From the NCBI GenBank assembly GCA_019090455.1, contig JAHRWA010000001.1, forward strand, positions 1 through 64,000: a DNA stretch of 64,000 bases, written 5' to 3'. A program made the translations under genes and the position numbers. Below, piece after piece: positions 8,709 to 17,254 of this stretch (within the stretch, counting starts at the first letter, position 1; every line of letters starts with the position of its first letter). A model generated the notes under the pieces. The model searched no databases, was not told the origin of the DNA, and saw only the letters and a program-made list of their open reading frames with translations. This DNA is from Pseudomonadales bacterium. Lineage in GTDB: Bacteria > Pseudomonadota > Gammaproteobacteria > Pseudomonadales > DC-out160.

Positions 8709-9298
8709 TTAGGCGTCTCAACTTGAAATCGATCCGGGTATTTTCCCGAGATAGGGGAATAGAACTTTTTGATTTCAATCATGTCCTTTTCAATATCGCC
8801 AGTTGGGTAGATCAATGGACCTAGACCCCCTTCCTTTTTGCTGTAGTCGAGGAAGCCTAGACAGATAGGGACTTTGGATTCATTGGCAATATGATAAAAC
8901 CCGGTTTTCCAGTAGACGGTATGTGATCGTGTTCCTTCAGGGGGGACGGTGATAGCGAGTTCACTGTTAGCTTCAAATATTTCAGTAATGGCTTTCACCA
9001 TATCTTGCGACTTGGAGCGATCAATGGGTATTCCCCCCATCCACATCATGAGTCCCTTGAATGGGAATTTAAAAATGCTCTCCTTACCCATCCAATAGAT
9101 ACTGATTTTTAGCTTTAAAGCGACTGTGATCATAAAAAACAAGTCCCAATTACTAGTATGGGGAGCGGCAATTAGGACATATTTTGGGACACTGGGTTTC
9201 TCACCTATGGTTTTCCATCCAGTGCAGAACAGAATAAGACTGGCGATCCAGCAGAATAACGTGTTGATAACGGGGGTGTAGAAGATGGTGTTATGCAT
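8699..9298 (-). CDS. PlsC-like 1-acyl-glycerol-phosphate acyltransferase family protein
   Basis: 199 aa. The catalytic HX4D motif is H47-T-S-N-W-D52 (APHTSNWDLFF), and the PPEGTRS motif (the family's FPEGTRS) follows near residue 120. A GGIPIDRS segment lies between them. One hydrophobic N-terminal segment (about residues 8-28) should anchor it to the inner membrane. It would transfer an acyl chain to a lysophospholipid or a related alcohol; the substrate cannot be read. Homologues of this short type are often labelled 1-acyl-sn-glycerol-3-phosphate acyltransferase without proof. It stands alone, divergent from the sat gene. Confidence 0.8.
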   Translation of the reverse strand: MHNTIFYTPVINTLFCWIASLILFCTGWKTIGEKPSVPKYVLIAAPHTSNWDLFFMITVALKLKISIYWMGKESIFKFPFKGLMMWMGGIPIDRSKSQDMVKAITEIFEANSELAITVPPEGTRSHTVYWKTGFYHIANESKVPICLGFLDYSKKEGGLGPLIYPTGDIEKDMIEIKKFYSPISGKYPDRFQVETPKSK

Positions 9299-9512
9299 TT
9301 AAATCTCTATTGCTCCTGTGTAAACGGAAATTCTCGGGGTAAAAGTAGGCACCATTTTTTGCCTCGACCTAAGGAGAGAGTGGAGTATAGCAATATTTTC
9401 CTCGTCGATGGGAGTCATGCCGCCCTGTGAACTTTTGGTGAAAAGGTAGCCTGTTCCTTATCCGTCACAGGTGACATCAATTCCAGCGTAAGCATTTACC
9501 CAACATTTAGGG

Positions 9513-9518
9513 TATAAT
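9513..9518 (+). promoter_or_regulatory. Likely -10 box of sat promoter
   Basis: A perfect TATAAT lies 68 bp upstream of the sat start. No good -35 hexamer sits at 16-18 bp, so this may be an activator-dependent promoter. The rest of the 288-bp spacer (9299-9586) shows nothing recognisable. Confidence 0.45.
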
Positions 9519-9586
9519 ACGTGTCCCGTTTTACCTCGATTCCACGGCTATTTCTTTAGTCCGATTTATTTTAATAAGGCTTATTT

Positions 9587-10756
9587 ATGTCACTACTTGT
9601 TAAACCTCATGGCGCTGAGGTGTTAAAGCCGCTATTGCTAGATGGCGATGCGCTCATTGCAGAAAAAAAGAAAGCGAGTGCGTTACCTCAAATTAAAATT
9701 AGCTCACGCGAAGTGGGTGATTTAATTATGCTAGGTATTGGTGGGTTCACGCCTTTAGAGGGGTTTATGACCCGGGCGGATTGGCAAAGTGTTTGTGATG
9801 ACATGAAAATGGCAAATGGCTTGTTTTGGCCTATTCCTATTACCTTGTCCACAGATGCGGGAACGGCAGCGTCTCTCAGTGAGGGCTCGGATATTGCGTT
9901 AGTCGACGGAGAAACGGGTGAAGTCATGGGAACCATGACTGTCAGTGAAAAATACAGTATTGATAAAGACCATGAGTGCCAATCTGTTTTCAAAACCACG
10001 GATGCTGCACATCCTGGTGTTAAAATGGTTCAGGAGCAAGCTGAGATAAATTTAGCGGGCCCTGTGAAGGTCTTTTCTCAAGGTGACTACCCTACTAAGT
10101 ATCAAGGAGTTTACAAAACGCCTGCGGAAACAAGAGAGCTCTTTTCTAAAATGGGTTGGAAAACAGTAGCCGCTTTTCAGACGCGAAATCCGATGCATCG
10201 ATCTCATGAATATTTAGCGAAAATTGCCATTGAAATTTGCGACGGCGTTATGGTTCATTCACTCTTGGGTAAGCTGAAAGCTGGCGATATTCCTGCCGAA
10301 GTACGCCAAGAAGCCATTGGGACTTTGATTGATAACTATTTTGTCGATGATACCGTGATACAGTCGGGATACCCCTTGGATATGCGTTATGCGGGACCCA
10401 GAGAGGCGTTGTTGCACGCGCTATTTCGTCAAAACTACGGTTGCTCTCATTTGATCGTTGGGCGAGATCATGCAGGTGTTGGCGATTACTATGGACCTTT
10501 TGATGCGCATGATATTTTTGATGAGATACCGACCGACGCGTTAATTACACAGCCGTTGAAAATTGATTGGACCTTTTGGTGTAATGAGTGTGGTTCAATG
10601 GCCTCGATGAAGACTTGTCCTCATGAAGCCAAGGATCGAGTGCTAGTGTCGGGTACGAAGTTAAGGGATGCGCTTTCGGCGGGAGATGAAGTGGAAGACA
10701 ATTTTAGTCGACCCGAAGTGCTAGCCATTTTACGAAAGTACTATGCTAGCTTGTAA
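9587..10756 (+). CDS. sat: ATP sulfurylase (sulfate adenylyltransferase), single-chain type
   Basis: 389 aa. It catalyses ATP + sulfate to adenosine 5'-phosphosulfate and pyrophosphate, or the reverse in sulfur oxidisers. The motifs [14 protein letters not shown] (QXRNP and the HXXH-like loop) and [16 protein letters not shown] are clear. A Cys-rich segment, [16 protein letters not shown], near residue 330 is the zinc site found in the homodimeric prokaryotic enzymes. This is the Sat type, not the CysD-CysN heterodimer most gammaproteobacteria use for sulfate assimilation. No APS kinase domain is fused and no cys or apr/dsr gene is adjacent, so pathway direction is unresolved; assimilation is the simpler guess. 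It ends before a shared terminator with hsp20. Confidence 0.95.
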   Translation: MSLLVKPHGAEVLKPLLLDGDALIAEKKKASALPQIKISSREVGDLIMLGIGGFTPLEGFMTRADWQSVCDDMKMANGLFWPIPITLSTDAGTAASLSEGSDIALVDGETGEVMGTMTVSEKYSIDKDHECQSVFKTTDAAHPGVKMVQEQAEINLAGPVKVFSQGDYPTKYQGVYKTPAETRELFSKMGWKTVAAFQTRNPMHRSHEYLAKIAIEICDGVMVHSLLGKLKAGDIPAEVRQEAIGTLIDNYFVDDTVIQSGYPLDMRYAGPREALLHALFRQNYGCSHLIVGRDHAGVGDYYGPFDAHDIFDEIPTDALITQPLKIDWTFWCNECGSMASMKTCPHEAKDRVLVSGTKLRDALSAGDEVEDNFSRPEVLAILRKYYASL

Positions 10757-10802
10757 GTGTTGAATTCGCTGATAAAAATTACGAAGCGTTAGTTTTAAAA
10801 AA

Positions 10803-10835
10803 AAGCCCGTGATCTTACATTAGATTCACGGGCTT
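10803..10835. terminator. Bidirectional intrinsic terminator between sat and hsp20
   Basis: AAGCCCGTGA (10803-10812) and TCACGGGCTT (10826-10835) form a perfect 10-bp stem with a 13-nt loop. An A-run lies on the left and a T-run on the right, so it can terminate both converging genes. Confidence 0.92.
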
Positions 10836-10838
10836 TTT

Positions 10839-11327
10839 TTATTCTGCGCTAATTGTGATTTTCTTGGGTTTAAGTTTTTCTTGTTTGCTTATGGTTATGT
10901 CCAAAATTCCTAATTTGAATTTAGCCTCCATTTTATTTTGATCAATATCTTTAGGCAATTGAACGCGTCGAGAAAACTCTCCGTGTGTTTTTTCATTGTG
11001 TCGTATTTTCAGTACATTATTGTTTTCGTTTTTATCCCTCTTGTCTTCCCTGTTGCCCTTTATCAATAAGATGTTATGTTCCACTTGGATGTCTACAGTG
11101 TTGGGGTCTACCCCTGGTAAGTCCATGCTCACGACAAAGGAAGAATCCGATTCAAAAATATCTATGTTCGGTTTCCAGCTAGTTGCAGAGCGCACCTGTT
11201 GGTAGGGAGTGTTTTCTTTTGTAGTGCTAAGCTTTGGGCTCGTGTTGACATCATGGATAAAGTAACGGGCTCTGTCATTGTGGAGTTCATCGAATAAATG
11301 CCAGGGGTTTATTTTTGCTACGTTCAT
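10839..11327 (-). CDS. Small heat shock protein, Hsp20/alpha-crystallin family
   Basis: 162 aa. The alpha-crystallin domain spans roughly residues 50-150, with the family motifs FVVSMDLPGVDPNTVDIQVE, LLIKGNRE, EFSRRVQLPKDID and the terminal AKFKLGILDITISK(Q). It ends in a short tail with KKITISAE; an I-x-I type motif, I-T-I, serves oligomer assembly. It acts as an ATP-independent holdase for unfolding proteins in the cytoplasm. ATG 11327 follows TGAGGA at a good distance. A sigma-32-like promoter lies upstream (11401-11428). It is convergent with sat and shares its terminator. Confidence 0.93.
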   Translation of the reverse strand: MNVAKINPWHLFDELHNDRARYFIHDVNTSPKLSTTKENTPYQQVRSATSWKPNIDIFESDSSFVVSMDLPGVDPNTVDIQVEHNILLIKGNREDKRDKNENNNVLKIRHNEKTHGEFSRRVQLPKDIDQNKMEAKFKLGILDITISKQEKLKPKKITISAE

Positions 11328-11400
11328 AATTATTCCTCAAATTGTGTTTGATCGTAAGGGTTTTTAAAAACGCGTTTTGTTTCTCTAAGCTTATTAATAG

Positions 11401-11428
11401 ATATAGGGACGAGGTGATGAAATTCAAG
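11401..11428 (-). promoter_or_regulatory. Sigma-32 (RpoH) type promoter of hsp20
   Basis: On the minus strand, CTTGAA (11428-11423) is followed after 14 bp by CCCTATAT (11408-11401). This fits the heat shock consensus CTTGAAA-N(11-16)-CCCCATNT well. The leader would be about 65 nt and contains the palindrome AAAACGCGTTTT. Placement before a heat shock gene adds weight. Confidence 0.7.
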
Positions 11429-11470
11429 CAAGGAAACAATAATAAGTTGGCAATCATCATCAAAGTGATA

Positions 11471-11514
11471 GGCAACTATATTTAGAGTAACTGGCAACTA
11501 TATTTAGAATGAAC
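11471..11514. repeat. Tandem 22-bp repeat in spacer
   Basis: GGCAACTATATTTAGA occurs at 11471-11486 and again at 11493-11508 (period 22). The six bases after each copy are similar (GTAACT and ATGAAC). It lies between hsp20 and the PilZ gene. Confidence 0.85.
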
Positions 11515-11556
11515 AGTTGGAGGGTAGTGAAGTGAAATTAATGACGATGATTTGAA

Positions 11557-11922
11557 TTACTGTTGTTGTTGGTTTTGATAGTCCTTAAAACTAAAGTATT
11601 CAGTGAGTGCATCAATCAGTGCCGTTAGTTCTTCGGGCGGTTCTGTAAAGCTAAATCCGGTATCGTAGTAACCGGAAGTGATGTCCGGTTTGCTCCAGTG
11701 GCTAAGGGCGTCAAAGTCAATTCTCTTTTTACCTTTGATGGGGGAGGGGAGTTTTACCTGCATGCCAAATACTGCATGGGACATTAGCTGTGTGCCGCTG
11801 ACAAGCATCATTCCTTGAGGTGAAATGTTGACGATATAACCCAGGGGCTTGTTAGTGACTCTGTTAAAAACTTGCAAGTAGCAAGGTAGCTGATGTCTCT
11901 TGATATACCGTTTTTCGTCCAA
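11557..11922 (-). CDS. PilZ-domain protein
   Basis: 121 aa, most of it a PilZ domain. The N-terminal R-x-x-x-R-like c-di-GMP contact appears as KRYIKRHQ, followed by the conserved G-Y-I-V-N-I-S-P-Q-G-M turn (D/NxSxxG) near residue 32, then the closing sheet with a W-S-K-P-D segment. Such proteins bind c-di-GMP and pass the signal to motility, adhesion or polysaccharide machinery. The start is a TTG at 11922, because no ATG lies near. The frame of a 100-aa upstream gene stops 3 nt before it, which suggests translational coupling. The tail is Gln-rich. The effector partner is unknown. Confidence 0.8.
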   Translation of the reverse strand: MDEKRYIKRHQLPCYLQVFNRVTNKPLGYIVNISPQGMMLVSGTQLMSHAVFGMQVKLPSPIKGKKRIDFDALSHWSKPDITSGYYDTGFSFTEPPEELTALIDALTEYFSFKDYQNQQQQ

Positions 11923-11925
11923 AGC

Positions 11926-12228
11926 CTACGCCCCCCGCATTACAAAAATATTCTGATTTAGTGCTATCGGGGTTAGCTTGGTTAGCTGAGCCTTGATTGA
12001 GGTGCGTGTATCAGTTCTAGCGATTATATCCGCCATCCGTATTAAGCGCCTACGTGCGTAGTCGGTTTGCTTTCGGCTCAATGGGTTTTTTCCGTAAACC
12101 AATGCTCTATCCCTAAAATAATGAAGTAACATTTTTAGTCTAGGACATGGAATATCTAGGAATCCAGTTGCTTCATGAAAAGAAATGTAACAGCGGGAAA
12201 AGACGCCGTAGCTGATATGGAAATTCAT
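11926..12228 (-). CDS. Hypothetical protein upstream of the PilZ gene
   Basis: A 100-aa frame from ATG 12228. It is rich in Arg and Lys in its second half (SRKQTDYARRRLIRMADIIA) and has no signal peptide or domain I recognise. It ends 3 nt before the PilZ start in the same direction, which supports a real two-gene unit. No good ribosome binding site precedes its start. It could be a small regulator or a chance frame. Confidence 0.4.
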   Translation of the reverse strand: MNFHISYGVFSRCYISFHEATGFLDIPCPRLKMLLHYFRDRALVYGKNPLSRKQTDYARRRLIRMADIIARTDTRTSIKAQLTKLTPIALNQNIFVMRGA

Positions 12229-12532
12229 CTGGGAATCAAACTGTTTTTCAAAAACTTATGAAAGTGCCGTGGCTTAAACGTTTTTATTTCGTACGTAAAA
12301 AATTGAGTGGCGAGCTGATTATTTGTCTTCTACTTGCATTGTTTGTAAGCAGCTTGTAGATTCCATCGCCATTATATTTTCACTGAAATGGTTCTTCTAT
12401 TTCAAGTTAAACGTATTTTAGGTCTAAGAAGGGTAGAGTGTCCCGTTTTCGCTGGGTGGGTGCAGGGCAATTGTTAGGCCTTCTGTGCGGCTATAATTTA
12501 AATGAATTAGGTTACATAATTGGATGGTGTTT
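12229..12532. other. Divergent intergenic region
   Basis: About 300 bp between the hypothetical gene (minus) and the hydrolase (plus). TATAAT at 12492-12497 is a likely -10 box for the hydrolase; TTGTTA at 12471-12476 is the nearest -35-like hexamer but leaves only 15 bp. Nothing else was recognised. Confidence 0.4.
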
Positions 12533-13222
12533 ATGAGTCCGCTATTTCCAGGCAGTGAGCAAGTATTGCTATTAGATGGTCCCACAGGGCAACTTGAAAG
12601 TATTGTGACGCCCGCAAAATCAGATGATATAGGTGTTACGGCTATTATTTGTCATCCTCACCCGCAGATGGGCGGGACTATGAGTAACAAAGTGGTTCAC
12701 ACCATTGCTCGTGCGTTGCGCGACATGGGTTGTCGTACGGTTCGATTTAATTTTCGCGGTGTTGGGGCTAGTGAAGGGGAGTTTGATCAATCGATAGGAG
12801 AAGTCGATGATCTGATGGCCGTGGTGGATTGGGTCAAAGAGCAGTGTCCTGATGATGCTCTGTTATTGGCCGGTTTTTCATTTGGATCTTATGTTGCGGC
12901 TTGTGGTTTAAGTCAGTGTTTGGATCTCGATATAAACGTCCGAAAATTGCTGCTTATCGCTCCTCCGGTGCATCATATGGGGTTTGATCAACTTCCTGCT
13001 TTTAGACGGCCAGTGCTTGTCGTGCAGGGTGATGATGATGAGGTCGTACCTGCAGCATCAGTGTGGGAATGGGTTGATCGCTTGGAATTAATAGAGTTTG
13101 AGGGGGATAGTGCTAAACCTGTACTAGTGAAGCTGCCAGATTGCGGTCATTTTTTTCATGGTAAATTACCGGATTTAAAGGCGGTGATTGTACAGAATGT
13201 TATTGGGGCGCCGACAAAATGA
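12533..13222 (+). CDS. Alpha/beta hydrolase, esterase-like
   Basis: 229 aa from ATG 12533, preceded by GGATGG (12522-12527); the frame also opens at ATG 12524. The fold is marked by CHPHPQMGGTMSNKVV near the start, FNFRGVGASEGEFD, and the nucleophile elbow GFSFGS with Ser near residue 125. An acidic residue follows in VQGDDDEVVPA and the catalytic His in LPDCGHFFHG. This is the small bacterial family of dienelactone hydrolase-like or YsgA-like esterases with no defined substrate. It overlaps zapE by 4 nt (ATGA), so the two are cotranscribed, an arrangement seen in related genomes. Confidence 0.85.
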   Translation: MSPLFPGSEQVLLLDGPTGQLESIVTPAKSDDIGVTAIICHPHPQMGGTMSNKVVHTIARALRDMGCRTVRFNFRGVGASEGEFDQSIGEVDDLMAVVDWVKEQCPDDALLLAGFSFGSYVAACGLSQCLDLDINVRKLLLIAPPVHHMGFDQLPAFRRPVLVVQGDDDEVVPAASVWEWVDRLELIEFEGDSAKPVLVKLPDCGHFFHGKLPDLKAVIVQNVIGAPTK

Positions 13223-14313
13223 CGCCGTGGCAGCGCTATCAACAAGACTTACTTCGGGATGATTTTTCAGTCGATGCAGCGCAGGAGCTAGCGGTAAAGC
13301 ATTTGCAGCGCTTATTCGATGATCTGATGACGCGAGAAAAAGAGAAAAGTGGCATTGTCTTTAGGATAAAGAGTCAGTTTTCTAAGCCTCCTGAGCCCAT
13401 TAAAGGCTTGTATTTTTGGGGGGGAGTGGGTCGCGGCAAAACTTACCTAGTTGATACGTTTTTTGAATGTTTGCCGTTCGAGCAAAAAATTAGAATTCAT
13501 TTCCATCGTTTTATGCAACGTGTTCATCTGCGGCTTACCGAGTTGCAAGGTATTGCGGACCCATTAGAGGCTATTGCAGATGATTTTGCTACGGAGGCGA
13601 GGGTCATTTGCTTTGATGAATTTTTTGTTTCAGACATTACTGATGCGATGATATTAGGTGGCTTGATGGAAGCGATGTTTGCCAGGGGTATTACTTTGGT
13701 TGCGACATCTAATATTGTGCCAAATGAACTATATAAAAATGGGCTTCAGCGTAGTCGATTTTTGCCTGCTATTGATTTAGTTAATAAGCATACGGTTATC
13801 GTCAATGTTGATAGTGGTGTCGATTATAGGTTGCGAACATTGGAAACCGCAGAGATATATCATAGCCCCCTTGATGCACAGGCGGATGTTAGTTTGAGAT
13901 TGAGTTTCGACCGGTTGGCGTCTACTGGGGGAGATGCAGGTGCGATGATCCAGATAGAAAGCCGTGATATTCAAGCTATCAACGTGTGCGAAGGGGTTTT
14001 ATGGTGTGATTTTTTGTGTCTATGTGACGGTCCTAGAAGCCAAAACGACTATATCGAGCTTGCTAGAATTTATCATGCTGTATTGATTAGCGGTGTTCCG
14101 GTACTTGGTGTCGCCAGGGATGATCAGGCTCGTAGGTTCGTGAATTTGGTGGATGAGTTTTATGATCGCAATGTTAAACTCATCCTTTCTGCTGAAGCTG
14201 ACATTGATGGTTTGTATACTGGTGGCCGATTGGATTTTGAGTTCGAGCGTACTAAAAGTCGTTTACTTGAAATGCAAAGCCATGAATATCTGGCGCGAGA
14301 GCATAAGCCGTAA
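13219..14313 (+). CDS. zapE: ZapE, AFG1-like division-associated ATPase
   Basis: 364 aa. The P-loop GGVGRGKT has its Lys at residue 74 and the Walker B segment is VICFDEFFVSDITDA; the sensor-like region VATSNIVPNELYKNGLQ follows. This is the full length of the bacterial AFG1/ZapE family. In E. coli the protein associates with the constricting division ring and with FtsZ polymers, and is needed under some stresses. It is cytoplasmic with a peripheral membrane link. Translation is coupled to the hydrolase upstream by a 4-nt overlap. The next clear gene downstream is rplM, 520 bp away. Confidence 0.95.
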   Translation: MTPWQRYQQDLLRDDFSVDAAQELAVKHLQRLFDDLMTREKEKSGIVFRIKSQFSKPPEPIKGLYFWGGVGRGKTYLVDTFFECLPFEQKIRIHFHRFMQRVHLRLTELQGIADPLEAIADDFATEARVICFDEFFVSDITDAMILGGLMEAMFARGITLVATSNIVPNELYKNGLQRSRFLPAIDLVNKHTVIVNVDSGVDYRLRTLETAEIYHSPLDAQADVSLRLSFDRLASTGGDAGAMIQIESRDIQAINVCEGVLWCDFLCLCDGPRSQNDYIELARIYHAVLISGVPVLGVARDDQARRFVNLVDEFYDRNVKLILSAEADIDGLYTGGRLDFEFERTKSRLLEMQSHEYLAREHKP

Positions 14314-14835
14314 GAATATAATGGGTAAGTGTATCGTTGTCTAATAAAAAATCTAATTTGGCGGATTGCCTTTTTGTGGTAGTTAGCCTTCTAAAGGTTG
14401 GAGTTTAGGTGAGGTTTGTGAATTGTGGGGGCTAGTCTATTCTCAAGTTGGCCAATCTCTATGTGTTGTGGGAATTCAGAATTTAGCTTCGCTCAAATTA
14501 TTGAAAATAGCTTTGAATAACCTCTTGATAAATTTGGTAGAGTTGGGTAGTATTCGCGCTCTTTCGGATCAACACCGTAGGGGCGTTCTCGCAGTATTGG
14601 CTGATTTTAAATTGGTTGATAATGCGCATTGCATAATTGGCCTTATCAAAGATTGGATAGCTGATTTTAGGCGGTATTCTCCTCAAATAAGATTTGAGAA
14701 AATTAGAAAAGACGAGCTGTTATATTCGTTTAATGTTATCTAGCTAACTGAAAAATATAAAGTATTTTTTTGTTCGGTTGGTGGTTAATATTTTGGGCTC
14801 GTGTTGTGTAAGCATCGTGTTTATAGAGGCACAGT
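14314..14835. other. Spacer between zapE and rplM
   Basis: 520 bp with no recognised gene. It holds one open frame on the plus strand (14423-14743, listed separately). The rplM promoter must lie at its right end, but I cannot pick convincing hexamers there. Confidence 0.45.
14423..14743 (+). CDS. Doubtful small hypothetical protein
   Basis: A 106-aa frame from a TTG at 14423, 8 nt after GGTGAGG (14408-14414), which is the main argument for it. The sequence is hydrophobic at first (VVGIQNLASLKLLKIALNNL) and then mixed. No domain is recognised, and a shadow frame on the other strand is nearly as long. Confidence 0.25.
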   Translation: MWGLVYSQVGQSLCVVGIQNLASLKLLKIALNNLLINLVELGSIRALSDQHRRGVLAVLADFKLVDNAHCIIGLIKDWIADFRRYSPQIRFEKIRKDELLYSFNVI

Positions 14836-15264
14836 ATGAAAACGTATAGCGCAAAAGCAGAAACTGTAAAACGTGACTGGTATATTGTGGACGCAGAGGG
14901 CAAGACGCTAGGTAGGTTGGCGAGTGAGTTAGCTAGCCGATTGCGTGGTAAGCATAAGCCAGAGTTTACGCCTCATGTTGATACCGGTGATTATATTGTT
15001 GTGGTTAACGCAGAGAAAGTTCGCGTTACCGGAAAGAAAGCCCAGGATAAAATATACAATCGCCACACAGGTTATCCTGGTGGATTGAAGTCTATTAATT
15101 TCCAAGGTTTAATCGACGCGAAGCCAGAGATGGTAATTCAGTTAGCAGTTAAAGGTATGTTGCCTCGCAATATTCTTGGCCGCGAAATGGCTCGCAAACT
15201 AAAAGTTTATGCGGGTAGCGAGCATCCTCATGCTGCACAACAGCCGCAAGAGCTAAAAATTTAA
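14836..15264 (+). CDS. rplM: 50S ribosomal protein L13
   Basis: 142 aa, the standard length. It begins [16 protein letters not shown] and contains [20 protein letters not shown], then [19 protein letters not shown] and the closing [13 protein letters not shown], all diagnostic. L13 binds 23S rRNA and is an early assembly protein of the large subunit. It is followed by rpsI after a short gap, the universal rplM-rpsI operon. Confidence 0.99.
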   Translation: MKTYSAKAETVKRDWYIVDAEGKTLGRLASELASRLRGKHKPEFTPHVDTGDYIVVVNAEKVRVTGKKAQDKIYNRHTGYPGGLKSINFQGLIDAKPEMVIQLAVKGMLPRNILGREMARKLKVYAGSEHPHAAQQPQELKI

Positions 15265-15300
15265 AACTGAATCTTTTTGATTAGAGAAGGTATCACTAAC

Positions 15301-15687
15301 GTGGATACAAATTACGGCACAGGTAGACGAAAGACTTCTAAAGCTCGAGTATTCCTTTCAAGAGGGACTGGAGCTATTAAAGTAAACGGTATTGAACTTG
15401 ATAAGTATTTTGGTCGTGAAACGGCTCGAATGGTAGTTAGGCAGCCATTGGAGTTGATCGAGATGGCTGAGAATTTTGATGTCAATGTCACCGTTAAAGG
15501 TGGTGGTACTACGGGGCAAGCTGGCGCTATTAGGCATGGCATCACTCGAGCGTTGATTGAGTATGACGAAACTAATCGTTCACCGTTACGTAAGGCGGGT
15601 TATGTTACTCGTGATGCTAGAGAGGTTGAACGTAAGAAAGTAGGTCTTAGAAAGGCGCGTAAGAAGCCTCAGTTCTCAAAACGTTAA
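15301..15687 (+). CDS. rpsI: 30S ribosomal protein S9
   Basis: 128 aa with a GTG start at 15301. The frame is open from 15277, but the family starts a few residues before YGTGRRK, and an AAGG stands upstream of the [39 protein letters not shown] and the basic C-terminal tail ending KKPQFSKR are diagnostic; the tail reaches the P-site tRNA on the ribosome. It is cotranscribed with rplM, and an intrinsic terminator follows about 110 bp downstream. Confidence 0.98.
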   Translation: MDTNYGTGRRKTSKARVFLSRGTGAIKVNGIELDKYFGRETARMVVRQPLELIEMAENFDVNVTVKGGGTTGQAGAIRHGITRALIEYDETNRSPLRKAGYVTRDAREVERKKVGLRKARKKPQFSKR

Positions 15688-16146
15688 GCATTTTTTACTG
15701 TGAAATTGGCGCGCTTATTTATCTACGCTATTGCTGTTTGAAAGTGATGAGTGTGTGTAGTTTCTGGAGCAGTACAGCGACGCTAGTTAGAATAAAAAAC
15801 GCCCGTACTAAAGAGTATGGGCGTTTTTTATTATGAGATGTAACGAAGTATAAAACTGCAGTATTGTCTTTCAGCTCTGGCACCTTCTTTAGCTATAGTG
15901 CTGAGAGATTGGTAATCGATTAGGTATACTCCTTGTTTGTGATGGAAATTGCTGTAAACAGAGTGATTTACGGCACTATGAGCTGTTCTTTGTGTTAGAT
16001 TGTCTGGTGTCTTTGCAAATGGTTATGTGTGCTGAGTTACACGATGTCGGTTGAGTGCTCATAAATTATTTTAGTAGTGATGAGTGTGATGAATTCGATT
16101 CGAATAGAGTTGAATTAGTGAAATTGAAATATGAGGAGAATGTTAT
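15688..16146. other. Spacer between rpsI and sspA
   Basis: 459 bp. It holds the rpsI terminator near 15794-15830 and then about 300 bp with no gene. In Pseudomonas-type gene order petABC (cytochrome bc1) sits here; none of it remains. The end just before sspA carries GAGGAGA as a ribosome binding site. Confidence 0.7.
15799..15829 (+). terminator. Intrinsic terminator after rplM-rpsI
   Basis: ACGCCCGTACT and AGTATGGGCGT pair over 11 bp with one G-T pair around the short loop AAAG. An A-run comes before and a T-run after. Confidence 0.88.
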
Positions 16147-16788
16147 ATGGGCGTAGTGGCTAAGCGATCATCCATGACTTTTTATTCGAATGGGCGAAGT
16201 CAATACAGTCACCGTGTTCGCATTGTTTTGGCGGAAAAAGGTGTCGCTGTAGAGGTTGTTGATGTAGATCCGGATAATAAACCGGAAGATGTCATAACAT
16301 TAAATCCTTATAACGAGCTCCCTACTCTGGTGGACAGAGACCTGGTGTTGTATGAGCATGCAGTGATGATGGAATATTTGGATGAGCGGTTTCCTCATCC
16401 ACCACTATTACCCGTATATCCAGTTGCGCGGGCTCGCAGTCGCCTTTTGATTTATAGGATTCAGCGTGATTGGTGTGGTCATATGGATAAGATTATCGAG
16501 GGGCAAGAGCGAGGCGAAAATGTGGATGCATCTCGTAAAGCTTTAACTGATAGTTTGATTTCTGTGGCACCGATTTTTAATGAAAAGCCTTATTTCATGA
16601 GTGACGAATTTACTCTTGTGGATTGTTGTGCCGCACCGATACTATGGCGCTTGCCGGCTATGGGAATTGAATTGCCAAACGAGAAGCAATATTCGGGATT
16701 TGTTAATTACAAAAATCGTATTTTTGAACGCGATGCATTCCGCGCAAGTTTGTCAGATTATGAACGTGAAAACCGGTTAATGGCCTAA
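16147..16788 (+). CDS. sspA: Stringent starvation protein A
   Basis: 213 aa with a glutathione S-transferase fold: a thioredoxin-like N-terminal half (SHRVRIVLAEKGVAVEVVDV, then LPTLVDRDLVLYEHAVMMEYLDE) and a helical C-terminal half. The conserved surface segment HPPLLPVYPVARARSRL near residues 76-92 is the RNA polymerase/sigma-70 contact of SspA. It modulates transcription during starvation and is not an active GST. ATG 16147 follows GAGGAGA. sspB lies 20 bp downstream, the usual operon. Confidence 0.97.
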   Translation: MGVVAKRSSMTFYSNGRSQYSHRVRIVLAEKGVAVEVVDVDPDNKPEDVITLNPYNELPTLVDRDLVLYEHAVMMEYLDERFPHPPLLPVYPVARARSRLLIYRIQRDWCGHMDKIIEGQERGENVDASRKALTDSLISVAPIFNEKPYFMSDEFTLVDCCAAPILWRLPAMGIELPNEKQYSGFVNYKNRIFERDAFRASLSDYERENRLMA

Positions 16789-16808
16789 GCGAGAGAGGTT
16801 AGATTGAT

Positions 16809-17231
16809 GTGGATACGCTAAGCTCGACAAGACCCTATTTGACGAGAGCATTATACGAATGGATGGAAGATAATGCCTTGACGCCATATGTTTTGGTGGA
16901 TGCGACTAATAGTTATGTGCATGTACCTCAGCAGTATGTAAAAGATAGTCGTATTGTATTAAATATATGTTCATCTGCTGTGCGCGATTTAATGATCTCA
17001 AATGAAGGAGTTACTTTTTCTGCTCGGTTTGGTGGTGCTCCGATGGATATTAATATTCCTATTGATAGTTTGTTGGCAATTTATGCTCGCGAAAATGGAA
17101 AAGGTATGTTTTTTGAGCAGGCCGATGAAATAGGATCTGCAACAGAAGTTGAGAGTCCGGCAATAAAAAAAGAAGCAGCTAAAAAAAGCGATACTGCGAA
17201 AGGTCGGCCTAGCCTGAAGGTAGTTAAATAG
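16809..17231 (+). CDS. sspB: ClpXP protease specificity-enhancing factor
   Basis: 140 aa with a GTG start at 16809, set by GAGAGAGG upstream; the overlapping ATG at 16807 is in another frame. The folded part (residues 1-105) has the family's TRPYLTRALYEWMEDNALTP start and VPQQYVKDSRIVLNICSSAV. A Lys/Ala-rich linker follows, ending in GRPSLKVVK, the XB motif that binds the ClpX zinc domain. It delivers ssrA-tagged and other substrates to ClpXP. It is convergent with the BON lipoprotein gene. Confidence 0.97.
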   Translation: MDTLSSTRPYLTRALYEWMEDNALTPYVLVDATNSYVHVPQQYVKDSRIVLNICSSAVRDLMISNEGVTFSARFGGAPMDINIPIDSLLAIYARENGKGMFFEQADEIGSATEVESPAIKKEAAKKSDTAKGRPSLKVVK

Positions 17232-17254
17232 TTATATAAATTATCAGTTCTAGT

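Noticed and set aside
11287-11475. Hydrophobic 62-aa frame upstream of hsp20
   Set aside because: It overlaps the hsp20 start and the sigma-32 promoter; the start lacks a ribosome binding site.
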